Below are positions 53,101-60,979 of a DNA stretch of 64,000 nucleotides, piece after piece. The stretch's first letter is position 1, and the number at the start of each line of letters is the position of its first letter. The notes beneath the pieces were generated by a model. That model saw only the letters and a program-made list of their open reading frames with translations. It was not told the DNA's origin and did no database searches. Position numbers and translations under genes: made by a program. The stretch lies in contig CAZEUG010000001.1 in assembly GCA_964515055.1 (NCBI GenBank), positions 139,735 to 203,734 of the forward strand. Direction: 5' to 3'. Source of the stretch: QAMX01 sp964515055. Lineage in GTDB: Bacteria > Bacillota > Clostridia > Oscillospirales > QAMX01.

Positions 53101-53140
53101 TACAACAGGTGAACGACAGAAATGCCGTTCACCTGTTGTA
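53101..53140. terminator. 15-bp perfect inverted repeat between radA and the spore gene
   Basis: Arms 53101-53115 and 53126-53140 are perfectly complementary. The plus strand has no T-run after it. On the minus strand a run of Ts comes about 14 bases later (53094-53088). Likely a shared transcription end for the converging radA and small spore protein genes. Confidence 0.6.
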
Positions 53141-53153
53141 TAAAAACGGACGC

Positions 53154-53351
53154 TTATTTCAGACCGTTTTCGTAGGATTCGATCATCTTCTTGACCATCT
53201 GGCCACCGACAGAACCGGCCTGACGGGAACTCAGATCGCCGTTATACCCCTGCTTCAGATTGACGCCGACTTCGTTGGCAGCTTCCATCTTAAACTTCTC
53301 CATGGCATCCTTGGCCGCGGGAACAACAATACGATTGCTCTTGCTGGACAT
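53154..53351 (-). CDS. alpha/beta-type small acid-soluble spore protein
   Basis: 65-residue DNA-protecting spore protein. It has both family signatures: the N-terminal KFKMEAANEVGV (with the germination-protease cleavage motif FxxEhA-like) and GYNGDLSSRQAGSVGGQMVKKMI. Such proteins coat spore DNA and resist UV. An AAAAGGAG site precedes the ATG. Expression is expected in the forespore under sigma-G, but I could not identify a convincing sigma-G promoter. The gene is strong evidence that the host sporulates. Confidence 0.96.
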   Translation of the reverse strand: MSSKSNRIVVPAAKDAMEKFKMEAANEVGVNLKQGYNGDLSSRQAGSVGGQMVKKMIESYENGLK

Positions 53352-53661
53352 ATCCTTTTCTCCTTTTATTCTGCATCAAAAATATCTTGTCGGGCTGCAA
53401 TGATATCATCTCCGCAAATGCTCAATTGTATGTGATGCATTTTTTGCCACCGGTTGCATCCATGACCGAGCAGGAAAAAAGAGAGCTGATCGATGCATTG
53501 TTTGGGGAGGAGTAATAAGTCTGTATGGAGTTTGAACGAAAAATTGCGGTCACTGTGATGTGTTCAGCCATCCTCATAGACGGCCACAGCCTGTACGAAA
53601 ACGCTCTGAGATCGAACTGCAGATTCCTGACATAAAAACTTACTAAAAACCTATAAAACTG
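53352..53661. other. 310-bp intergenic stretch, possible gene remnant
   Basis: No full gene is visible. A short open frame ends at 53514 with MTEQEKRELIDALFGEE, which looks like a C-terminal coding remnant, but its upstream part has no start with a Shine-Dalgarno or recognisable domain. The rest is relatively AT-rich and lies between the spore gene and the GIY-YIG promoter. Confidence 0.4.
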
Positions 53662-53690
53662 TTGACAATAATCATGAAATCGACTATAAT
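53662..53690 (+). promoter_or_regulatory. perfect consensus promoter of the GIY-YIG gene
   Basis: TTGACA (53662-53667), 17 bases, TATAAT (53685-53690). About 52 bases upstream of the ATG at 53742, which follows AAAAGGAG. Confidence 0.85.
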
Positions 53691-53707
53691 ATGATCAAAC
53701 AGTCGAT
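53679..53707. promoter_or_regulatory. dyad over the -10, possible operator
   Basis: ATCGACT (53679-53685) and AGTCGAT (53701-53707) form a 7-base inverted repeat spaced by 15 bases and overlapping the -10 and likely transcription start. The position suits a repressor or autoregulator. Confidence 0.45.
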
Positions 53708-53741
53708 CCAACCACGCCAACGAGAGGAAAAGGAGCGCAAT

Positions 53742-54572
53742 ATGGCAATCAGAAAAAAACTCGAGATGATTTACTAGAACGGCCAACCGGACGGGATTCG
53801 CTCCATCCGTCGCTATTTGTCAACCATGACCACCTATGTAATCCCCAGACCATTGCTGTCTGAAGCGAAGAAGATCTCAAATATTGACCGCCCCGGCATC
53901 TATTACCTGGTCAGCGAGAATGATGACACTCAAATCGCACAGATCTATGTCGGTCAGACTCGCAATGGCGTTGGTCGACTGGATGACCACAATCGCTCGA
54001 AAGATTTTTGGAATAAGGCCATCCTGTTCCTTGCAGACAACAAGACATTTTCACTGGATATGATCAGCGGCCTTGAGGCGTATGCCATCAAACAAGCAAC
54101 AGAAGCCAAACGCTACAGAGTGGAGAACACCGTCAATCCCCGATATGAGATCGATGAGTACGACCTGTCTCTGATCGAAGAGGTATACGAGGAAATCAAA
54201 TTTATCATGGCAACGCTGGGGTATAAGATGGAAAACTCCAAAACATCTCTGGATGAAGCGAACACATTGCACACCACGCGAAACGGTGTTCAGGCAATTG
54301 GCGTTTATGATGGTGATAGATTTGAGGTTCTTGAAGGATCTGAAATTGACATGAGTCGCAAGTGTTATTCGGACAATATCGAGAAACAACGGCAAACGGC
54401 AATTCAAAACGGGAACATCGTACGGAGCGGCGACAAATACTTATTAAATGTTTCTGTCCCATTTACTTCTCCCAGCTCGGCAGCCATGTTCGTGCTTGGA
54501 GGAAGCACCAACGGATGGGTTGAATGGAAAAACAAAGACGGGAAAACACTGGATGAAATGTACCGGAAATAA
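53742..54572 (+). pseudogene. GIY-YIG nuclease/DUF4357 gene interrupted by an in-frame TAG at codon 12
   Basis: Starting at ATG 53742 (strong AAAAGGAG, own promoter), the frame reads MAIRKKLEMIY then TAG (53775-53777), and continues in frame as NGQPDGIRSIRRYLSTMTTYV to the stop at 54572, about 275 codons. The continuation has a GIY-YIG nuclease domain (RPGIYYLV, QIYVGQTRNGVGRL, Arg, and later GLEAYAIKQA with Glu) and a DUF4357 domain (SPSSAAMFVLGGSTNGWVEW). Translation could restart at TTG 53817 or ATG 53826, giving a 251- or 248-residue protein with the nuclease domain intact, but neither has a Shine-Dalgarno. TAG ends several normal genes here (for example ctpA and rsgA), so the interruption is probably a nonsense mutation. 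Confidence 0.82.
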
Positions 54573-54885
54573 AGCGGAAGGACCACCATGAAAATGCAGG
54601 GGATGAATCTTGATGCGACGACAATTTTATGGGAGACGTATGCTGACCTGAAGCGAAAAAACGGCCATCCCCCAACTGGAAGCATCTGAAGCAATCCCAC
54701 GACAGTGTTGCGGCAAAAACGCAGATACCGCCAAGCGCTATTGGCTGCTGATTGACAGAATTCCGGCGGTTCTGAAGGATTGAATCAGGAGAACTTGAAG
54801 CAAGCGCACAGCCGTGAACACCTGCAGCGCCGCGCTTCCGTCCTGTGCAGCGCGGCAAAATGAACGGCGCGCCCTGCTCCATCAT
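54573..54885. other. gene-poor stretch after the GIY-YIG gene, short ORF remnant
   Basis: A 33-codon frame (54588-54689, MKMQGMNLDATTILWETYADLKRK...) begins behind a GGAAGGA, shows no recognised motif and may be a truncated gene start. Short open stretches follow without Shine-Dalgarno. A GCCGCGC/GCGCGGC inverted repeat lies at 54829-54856. Nothing else is supported. Confidence 0.4.
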
Positions 54886-54927
54886 AAAAAAAGCAGAGGC
54901 TCTTTCAAAAGAGTCTCTGCTTTTTTT
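54886..54927. terminator. bidirectional intrinsic terminator
   Basis: Stem of about 19 bases with one mismatch, flanked by seven As on the left and seven Ts on the right, therefore functional on both strands. It terminates the minus-strand gatZ and any transcript from the island. Confidence 0.9.
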
Positions 54928-54937
54928 GACGCCTGAT

Positions 54938-56254
54938 TCACGGCTGGACAGCAAAGAGGTATTCGTCAATGCAGTTTTCAATGCGGCTGATCAACAGCGC
55001 GTGGGGGTTGCAGGGCAGCTTGCCTTCGCGCACCTGCGTATACTGAATCGGCATGAACTGGCTGAGCAGCGAAAACGGAATTTCCATGGCGGACAGGTTG
55101 GCCAGCAGGCGGTTCTCCGCTTCCTGCACACGCGCATCCGGCAGGTAGTACCGACAGCGATCGGAATAGCTGTATTTCCGTTTCAACGTCTGCTGCTCCG
55201 GCGTACCGTGGTAATACTTTCGCCAGTTGGCATCGTTTTCCATCATCACGGCTTCCAACGTATCGATATAATGAGACGGCTGCAAATCCGGATACAGCGG
55301 CAGCAACGCATCCTCCATGCGGTTCAGCGCAAAGAGTGCCTCACGCGCCGCAAACGTCAGAGCCGGTCCCACTTTCAAAATCGCAATGCCGTCGCGCACC
55401 ATATCGCGCAGACTGTACTTCGTCTGATAGTCCGTCGAATGCCCCTCAAACACCAGTCCGGGGTATTTGTGCAATGCGGCGGTCAGCTCAGCCGCCTTGT
55501 CAGCCTGATATTCAATGACGTCCTCGTCGCCGAATTCCACACCCGGCTGAACGACAACGCCCGTCACATACGGCCAGGCACCTTCCGCACCGACTGCGCG
55601 GAACGCATCACGGAACGCCTCGACCGTGTGAACAAACGCCTCCGGCTTCGTGACGGAGACACCGTCCTCCGCCTCCTGTGCGCCGCCGGGAATCGGCACC
55701 TCACTGCCAATGCAGTAGATCGGATGCACCGCCTCCGGATGCGCGGCAGCCAATGCCGCATATTCTTCCTCTGCAGCACGGATGAGCTTCGCACCGCGAC
55801 GCGCCACCGTCTCATCCGTCAGGGGCTCTGTTCGACTGTCTGTCGCAACGCGCATGGAGGTGTCGATATGAATTTTGGTAAAACCGGCACGCACATAATC
55901 GCGCACCAGCTCCTCTGCTTTCTCCATGGCTTCGTCTTCAGCCAGGGACTGCCAGGTCAGCGGCCCCAGATGATCTCCGCCCAGAACCAGCTGCTTCCAA
56001 TTGAGTCCGGCTTCCTGCGCAATGCCTTCCGCAAACGCCCGATAGGTCTCCGGGGTCATCCCTGTATATCCACCGTAACGGTTGACCTGATTGGCCGTCG
56101 CTTCGATCAGTGCAACACTGCCTGTCTCCGCTGCGCGTTTGCAGACGGCAAATAAAACATGGCGGTTGGCCGTACAGGCTGAATAGACGCCGGTCGGTCG
56201 GCCGCTCTGACGTTCTGCGAGAATTGCAGTCACAGGATGTTGAATCTGTGTCAT
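54938..56254 (-). CDS. gatZ: D-tagatose-1,6-bisphosphate aldolase non-catalytic subunit (GatZ/KbaZ)
   Basis: 438-residue GatZ/KbaZ family protein. Landmarks are GVYSACTANRHVL near the N-terminus, LIEATANQVNRYGGYTGM, VLGGDHLGPLTWQ, FTKIHIDTSM and EGHSTDYQTK. In enterics it stabilises the class II aldolase GatY/KbaY that splits tagatose-1,6-bisphosphate from galactitol or N-acetylgalactosamine. No gatY, kinase or PTS gene is nearby, so its catalytic partner lies elsewhere, or it has its own activity. The ATG at 56254 lies behind an AAAGAGGCGA stretch. Confidence 0.92.
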   Translation of the reverse strand: MTQIQHPVTAILAERQSGRPTGVYSACTANRHVLFAVCKRAAETGSVALIEATANQVNRYGGYTGMTPETYRAFAEGIAQEAGLNWKQLVLGGDHLGPLTWQSLAEDEAMEKAEELVRDYVRAGFTKIHIDTSMRVATDSRTEPLTDETVARRGAKLIRAAEEEYAALAAAHPEAVHPIYCIGSEVPIPGGAQEAEDGVSVTKPEAFVHTVEAFRDAFRAVGAEGAWPYVTGVVVQPGVEFGDEDVIEYQADKAAELTAALHKYPGLVFEGHSTDYQTKYSLRDMVRDGIAILKVGPALTFAAREALFALNRMEDALLPLYPDLQPSHYIDTLEAVMMENDANWRKYYHGTPEQQTLKRKYSYSDRCRYYLPDARVQEAENRLLANLSAMEIPFSLLSQFMPIQYTQVREGKLPCNPHALLISRIENCIDEYLFAVQP

Positions 56255-56383
56255 GTCATCGCCTCTTTCTTCGTCTGTCTGTGTCGTTCGCTTCTACCTA
56301 TATATTATACTCATCTTTCCCGCCTTTTTCAATAGAGAAAAAGAACAGGCACCAATCGACTGTACCTCCATTCCTCAGAAAAA

Positions 56384-56420
56384 GCCCCCGATCCTTGACA
56401 GAAAGTCAAGGATCGGGGGC
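56384..56420 (-). terminator. intrinsic terminator of the first solute-binding protein gene
   Basis: Perfect 16-base-pair stem (56384-56399 and 56405-56420) with a 5-base loop; on the minus strand it is followed by TTTTTCTG. It sits about 50 bases after the stop of the solute-binding protein gene and also precedes gatZ. Confidence 0.88.
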
Positions 56421-56470
56421 CTGATATTCTGTTTCAGCTGAACCGGCTCAGACGTCAGCCTCTGTGCGGT

Positions 56471-57940
56471 TTAGTTCGCAGAGGGGAAATCGTCGTATCT
56501 GTCGAGTTCGGCCTGAATCTTTGCGGAAACCGCTTCGGCCAGTGCCGTCGGGGAACCGTTTTCGTCAAAGAGCGGGAAAACGAGTTCTTTCCGGTACAGG
56601 TTGTTCACTTCGTTGGCGCACCACTGATAGTTCGCGGTGACGTTCGGCAGAACGTAATTGATCAGGATATCTGCCTTGTCTTCGTCGTTCGGATCCTGCA
56701 GGTATGCATCGGCAACGCAGTCTTTCCAGTTGACGTCGTTCTGGCGACGGGCAAATGCCGCATACACCTTGACGGAGAATTCACGGTTCTGGTTAACCAT
56801 CAGCATAAAGTCGGAGTCGTGGTTGCCGATGATGTTGCGGTACGGTTCACCAGCCTTGACCGGAACCGGCATAATGCCCCAGGTCACTTCTGTCTTGCGC
56901 ATACCGAATTCATCCGAATAGCCCTTTGTGGCGAGAATACGAAGCTCGGTGTACAGGAATGCGACTTCACCGGCTGCGAAGCCGACGTGGCCTTCACCGT
57001 AGCCGATATTCTGGTCGTCTGCGTTCTGCATGACATAGCCGCTGTTCGCCATCTGCGACATGAAGGTCAGACCTTCCAGCGAGGCGGGGGTGTTCAGCGT
57101 GCAGGTCAGCTTGCCGTCGGTCATTGTGACGATGTTGCCGCCGCCGGCGACGACTTCTTCACCGTAGCCTGCATAGCCCGTGGCAATGCCCCATGTATCC
57201 GGGATACCGTCTGCGTCAACATCCTTGGTGCAGGCTTTGGCGCATTCGAGGAAGTAATCCCATGTCCATTCGTTATTGCGGACTTTTTCTTCCAGGTCGG
57301 TAATGCCGTTGGCAGCCAGCAGGTCTTCGTTATACAGCATAATCCAGCCAGCTTCCGGCGGATAGAACTTGGACGCGTAGCGGACGCCGTAGGTTGCACC
57401 CTTGACATCCCATGCGTGGGTCCAGGGCTGATAGAACAGCTTTTCATTGTTGACGTTGACGCCATAGCTCTTGGCTTCTTCGCTGCCCCAGTTAAAGAGG
57501 GCGCCTTTTGCGGCATACTGCAGCCAGTGCGCCGGGCGGTGCTCGTAGATATCGGCGGGGTTCTCGCCACCCGTTACCCAAAGAGCAATGTTCTCGGCGG
57601 TGGGGGAGGCGGTATCAATCACGTTGATAACAATATTCAGATCCTGCTCCAGCTGACGGAACAGTTCATCCATTTCCGTGTCAATCAGGGTCGGGTCTTC
57701 CAGACTCGGAGAACGGCGGAATGCCTGATGGGACATCAGCGTAAACGTCTGACCACCAAAATCAAGTGATTGTTCATAGGCTAACCACTGGTCATCCGTC
57801 CAGGAATCGGTCTGTGTGAGATCCAGTTTCGGGTCGTTGGTTTTCGGGTCGTTCTGGTCGTCGCTTTTGCAGGCGGCAAAGCAAACCGCAAGCATCAGGA
57901 CAGCCAGCAGCAGGGATAGGATTCGTGCGCTGCGCTTCAT
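56471..57940 (-). CDS. ABC-transporter sugar-type solute-binding lipoprotein
   Basis: 489-residue extracellular binding protein with a lipoprotein signal (MKRSARILSLLLAVLMLAV, lipobox CFAAC, Cys24). The mature part resembles the extracellular solute-binding family 1 for sugars: DEDLLAANGITDLEE-like helix (NEDLLAANGI), AYGEEVV and the C-terminal FARRQNDVNWKDC. No permease or ATPase gene is adjacent. A paralogue lies next upstream. Start at 57940 follows GGAGG (TTTGGAGG). Canonical promoter at 58003-58031. Confidence 0.9.
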   Translation of the reverse strand: MKRSARILSLLLAVLMLAVCFAACKSDDQNDPKTNDPKLDLTQTDSWTDDQWLAYEQSLDFGGQTFTLMSHQAFRRSPSLEDPTLIDTEMDELFRQLEQDLNIVINVIDTASPTAENIALWVTGGENPADIYEHRPAHWLQYAAKGALFNWGSEEAKSYGVNVNNEKLFYQPWTHAWDVKGATYGVRYASKFYPPEAGWIMLYNEDLLAANGITDLEEKVRNNEWTWDYFLECAKACTKDVDADGIPDTWGIATGYAGYGEEVVAGGGNIVTMTDGKLTCTLNTPASLEGLTFMSQMANSGYVMQNADDQNIGYGEGHVGFAAGEVAFLYTELRILATKGYSDEFGMRKTEVTWGIMPVPVKAGEPYRNIIGNHDSDFMLMVNQNREFSVKVYAAFARRQNDVNWKDCVADAYLQDPNDEDKADILINYVLPNVTANYQWCANEVNNLYRKELVFPLFDENGSPTALAEAVSAKIQAELDRYDDFPSAN

Positions 57941-58002
57941 AGACAATACCTCCAAATTCTTTTCGATGCAGCCCAGGGATTCATCTGCACCTCTCGATGT
58001 CT

Positions 58003-58031
58003 ATTATATCATTATCTGTCAAAAGTGTCAA
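58003..58031 (-). promoter_or_regulatory. promoter of the first solute-binding protein gene
   Basis: Minus strand TTGACA (58031-58026), 17 bases, TATAAT (58008-58003). Sequence around it (GTCAAGAATT) is shared with the promoter of the paralogue. Confidence 0.8.
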
Positions 58032-58140
58032 GAATTAGAGATATTAACTTTGAATCCAAGTGAATATGAAAGTCATTTTGAAAGCTGGGCTACTTGGTCA
58101 CTATTGCCAAACACGTTCACAATTTGACGGACTTGACGCC

Positions 58141-58166
58141 AAAGGCCGCCCCGAAGGGCGGCCTTT
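58141..58166 (-). terminator. UUCG-tetraloop hairpin after the second solute-binding protein gene
   Basis: An 11-base stem (58141-58151 and 58156-58166) encloses CGAA on the plus strand, that is a C(UUCG)G tetraloop on the minus-strand RNA. No long T-run follows, but the arrangement downstream of the minus-strand gene suits a terminator or 3'-end stabiliser. It shares an 18-base core with 59895-59912. Confidence 0.65.
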
Positions 58167-58201
58167 GGTTGCGTTGAATGATGTCAAAATCTTATCCTGT
58201 G

Positions 58202-59692
58202 TTAATAATCTGACTCGACAAAGGTCGGCAGAGCATCCAGAAGCGCCTGAATCTTCGGCGCGACATTTTCCGCGACATTGGCTGGGGATGCATTGTCGTC
58301 ATACAGCGGATAAACCACTTCTTTCCGGTAGAGACCGTTGGCATCACCGGTGGCCCACTGCCAGTTGGCAGTGACGTTCGGAATCACGTAGTTGGCGAGG
58401 ATGTCCGCTTTGTTTTCATCGTTCGGATCCTGGAGATAGGACTCTGCAACGCAGTCTTTCCAGTTGACGTCGTTCTGACGGCGCGCAAATGCCGCATAGA
58501 CCTTGACGGCGAAATCGCGCTGCTTGTTCGTCATCAGCATGATATCCAGGTCGTGGTTGCCGATGATGTTGCGATAGGGCTCGCCGGCCTTGACCGGAAT
58601 CGGCAAAACGCCCCAGGTGACTTCTGTCTGGCGCATTCCGTAGGCATCCGCATTGTAGGCTTTTTTCGCAATGATACGGAGCTCGGTGTACAGGAATGCA
58701 ACCTTCCCATCGGTAAAGGCCAGATGCCCATCGTCATATCCGACACCGGCGGCTTTGTCCGAGCCGACCCCCGGCATAATGGCACCGCTCTGCTTCTGCT
58801 GCACGAGGAAGTTCAGCCCTTCGATGACTTCCGGGGTGTTCAGCGTGCAGACAAAGCGTCCGTCCTGCAGCTTGGTGATCATGGCACCGCCAGCAACGAC
58901 CTCTTCACCGTAGGCCGCGTAGCCGGTCGAGATCCCGTAGGTATCCGGGACGCCGTCACCGTCATCATCCTTCGTACAGGCCTTGGCACATTCGAGGAAG
59001 TAGTCCCACGTCCATTCGCCGCTGCGAACCTTTTCTTCCAGGTTGGAAATGCCGTTTGCTGCCAACAAATCTTCATTATATAGCATAATCCAACCGGCTT
59101 CCGGCGGATAGAACTTTGACGCATAACGGACGCCGTAGGTGGCACCCTTGATGTCCCATGCGTGAGTCCAGTCCTGCCAGAAGAGCTTCTCGTTGTTGAC
59201 GTTGACGCCGTAGCTCTTGGCTTCGTCGCTGCCCCAGTCAAACAATGCACCCTGCGCCGCATAGGAGAGCCAGTTCTGCGGGCGCTGGTCATAAATATCG
59301 GCCGGGCTGTCGCCACCCATGATATAGGTAGCCAGATCCTCGGGGTCAACACTGACCGTATCGGTGACGTTGATGACGATGTTCAGATCTTTTTCCAGCT
59401 GACGGAACAGCTCATCCATTTCCGTATCGATCAGGGTCGGGTTTTCTGTGTCCGGTTTTCGACAGGTGACCTGCTTGTAGGTGGCCGTCAGCGTGAACGT
59501 TCTTCCGCCAAAATCGAGCGACTGTTCATAGGCCAGCCATTGGTCATCTGTCCAGGAATCTGTCTGTGAAAGATCCGGACTCTGGTTGTCGGTTTTCGGG
59601 TCGTTCTGGTCGTCGCTTTTGCAGGCGGTAAAGCAAACCGCAAGCATCAGGACAGCCAGCAGCAGGGATAAAAATCGTGCGCTGTGTTTCAT
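58202..59692 (-). CDS. paralogous ABC-transporter solute-binding lipoprotein
   Basis: 496-residue extracellular binding lipoprotein highly similar over its length to the product at 56471-57940, including the signal (MKHSARFLSLLLAVLMLAV, lipobox CFTAC, Cys24), the SDDQNDPKT linker, the LEEKVRSGEWTWDYFLEC segment and C-terminal FARRQNDVNWKDCV. The pair is a tandem duplication, each copy with its own promoter. The ligand is probably an oligosaccharide by family, but unproven. GGAGG precedes ATG 59692. No permease genes are nearby. Confidence 0.9.
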   Translation of the reverse strand: MKHSARFLSLLLAVLMLAVCFTACKSDDQNDPKTDNQSPDLSQTDSWTDDQWLAYEQSLDFGGRTFTLTATYKQVTCRKPDTENPTLIDTEMDELFRQLEKDLNIVINVTDTVSVDPEDLATYIMGGDSPADIYDQRPQNWLSYAAQGALFDWGSDEAKSYGVNVNNEKLFWQDWTHAWDIKGATYGVRYASKFYPPEAGWIMLYNEDLLAANGISNLEEKVRSGEWTWDYFLECAKACTKDDDGDGVPDTYGISTGYAAYGEEVVAGGAMITKLQDGRFVCTLNTPEVIEGLNFLVQQKQSGAIMPGVGSDKAAGVGYDDGHLAFTDGKVAFLYTELRIIAKKAYNADAYGMRQTEVTWGVLPIPVKAGEPYRNIIGNHDLDIMLMTNKQRDFAVKVYAAFARRQNDVNWKDCVAESYLQDPNDENKADILANYVIPNVTANWQWATGDANGLYRKEVVYPLYDDNASPANVAENVAPKIQALLDALPTFVESDY

Positions 59693-59751
59693 AGACAATA
59701 CCTCCATTCGTTGCTTGAAGTCGGCCGAAGCGAATCGACCGCTCCTGTACA

Positions 59752-59780
59752 AGTATACCATTCTTTGAAAAAGATGTCAA
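59752..59780 (-). promoter_or_regulatory. promoter of the second solute-binding protein gene
   Basis: Minus strand TTGACA (59780-59775), 17 bases, TATACT (59757-59752). The sequence just upstream (GTCAAGAATTC on the plus strand) resembles that of the paralogous promoter. Confidence 0.8.
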
Positions 59781-59893
59781 GAATTCAGGATGTTAACATG
59801 AAAAACAGGTGCATATGAAAAAAGCAGGAGAGAGGAATTCTGCTTGGTGAATGTGAACAAAAATGTTTGCAGCTCGTCTGAACTACAGCAGAA

Positions 59894-59913
59894 AGCCGCC
59901 CCGAAGGGCGGCT
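59894..59913 (-). terminator. UUCG-tetraloop hairpin after the thioredoxin-reductase-like gene
   Basis: Stem AGCCGCCC (59894-59901) and GGGCGGCT (59906-59913) with a C(UUCG)G tetraloop on the minus-strand RNA, followed by TTTCTG on that strand. Downstream of the flavoprotein gene. Confidence 0.7.
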
Positions 59914-59921
59914 GATGGTGA

Positions 59922-60809
59922 TTATTTCCCGGTGGAGGAATGCTGACGCAGATACTCGATTGCGCCCAATGCAGCAACGCAGCCACGGCCGACCGAGACG
60001 GAGACCTGAAACGGCGCACCCAGACAGTCCCCGGCGGCGAAAATACCGGGGATACTGGTCATGCCGGATGCGTCTACCGCGACGGCACCGTTCTGACGGA
60101 CGATGCCGAGGTGGGCGGCAAAATCCAGCGCACCCGCCGTGCCGTTGGCCACAAACAGACCGTCTATCATCAGCTCGGTTCCGTCTGCCAACGTGATTCC
60201 GGTCAGTCGATCGGTTCCGGAAACGGACTGAATTTTCTGCGTGATGATCTCCAGACCGGGCGTCTGCGAGACATCCGTGAGTGGCGCACCGTTTGTCAAC
60301 AACGTGACGGAGGAAGCGAGCGGCAACAGTACCTGGGCCTCCGACAGCGCATAGGAGCCGTTGCCAAGCACCGCTGTGCGCTTTCCGCGGTAAAAGAATC
60401 CGTCACAGACCGCGCAGTGCGAAACACCGTGACCGTCCAGTGCAGCCAGGCCGGGGATTTTGGGCAGGGCAACCGGTTTTCCGGTTGCCAGCAGGACGGC
60501 ACGGCTCCATTCCTCTGTACCGTCTGATAAAATCGACAGAAAGCCCGCGTCCGCCCAGTCAATTGATACGACTTCGCCGGAAACCAGTCGGCAGCCCAGC
60601 CGCCGCAGATTGTCCAGTGTTGCCAGCTGCAACGATGCGCCGCTGACCGGCTCGGAAAAACCGAAATAATTCTCAATCCGCACGGCACGGCTGAGAGCAC
60701 CGCCATCCAGCCAGACGACCGTCGTGGATAGCCCGGCGCGAACGGCATACAATGCCGCAGACAGCCCGGCAGCACCGGCGCCGAGAATCAGCAAATCACT
60801 TTTTTCCAT
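59922..60809 (-). CDS. thioredoxin-reductase-like flavoprotein
   Basis: 295-residue pyridine-nucleotide oxidoreductase with FAD motif LLILGAGAAGLSAALYAVRAG, redox-active CAVCDG (Cys-Ala-Val-Cys), an NAD(P)-site region LGNGSYALSEAQ that departs from the canonical GGGxSA, and FAAGDCLGAPFQV near the C-terminus. It is shorter than typical TrxB (about 310) but keeps the CxxC pair. It could reduce thioredoxin or a similar disulfide carrier, with NADPH or ferredoxin; the altered pyridine nucleotide site leaves the donor open. Minus-strand promoter at 60856-60884. Confidence 0.86.
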   Translation of the reverse strand: MEKSDLLILGAGAAGLSAALYAVRAGLSTTVVWLDGGALSRAVRIENYFGFSEPVSGASLQLATLDNLRRLGCRLVSGEVVSIDWADAGFLSILSDGTEEWSRAVLLATGKPVALPKIPGLAALDGHGVSHCAVCDGFFYRGKRTAVLGNGSYALSEAQVLLPLASSVTLLTNGAPLTDVSQTPGLEIITQKIQSVSGTDRLTGITLADGTELMIDGLFVANGTAGALDFAAHLGIVRQNGAVAVDASGMTSIPGIFAAGDCLGAPFQVSVSVGRGCVAALGAIEYLRQHSSTGK

Positions 60810-60855
60810 GGTCTGTTTTCCAACCTCTCATTGAATCCATTGCGTCCTGTTCCAT

Positions 60856-60884
60856 ATTATATCCGATTTTGCCCCAAAACGCAA
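60856..60884 (-). promoter_or_regulatory. promoter of the thioredoxin-reductase-like gene
   Basis: Minus strand TTGCGT (60884-60879), 17 bases, TATAAT (60861-60856). Divergent from the tldD promoter. Confidence 0.65.
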
Positions 60885-60892
60885 GGCAGGAC

Positions 60893-60921
60893 TTGATTTC
60901 CTTTTTCAAACAGAGTATACT
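60893..60921 (+). promoter_or_regulatory. promoter of tldD-tldE
   Basis: TTGATT (60893-60898), 17 bases, TATACT (60916-60921), about 55-60 bases before the presumed tldD start. Confidence 0.6.
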
Positions 60922-60979
60922 ATTCTTAATGGAAAGGTTTCTGCTTTCCATTAGAATAAATGGATTGGAGTGAATACTT

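Noticed and set aside
53462..53514. short C-terminal-looking coding fragment MTEQEKRELIDALFGEE
   Set aside because: Too short to assign, no start with Shine-Dalgarno and no recognised domain upstream; mentioned only as a possible remnant.
53352..53661. sigma-G promoter of the small spore protein gene
   Set aside because: Searched upstream on the minus strand; a CATACAA resembles a -10, but no -35 matches at proper spacing.
53775..53777. TAG recoded as pyrrolysine or another amino acid in the GIY-YIG gene
   Set aside because: Several well-defined genes here end in TAG (ctpA, rsgA, DUF1667), and GIY-YIG nucleases do not use pyrrolysine; a nonsense mutation is simpler.
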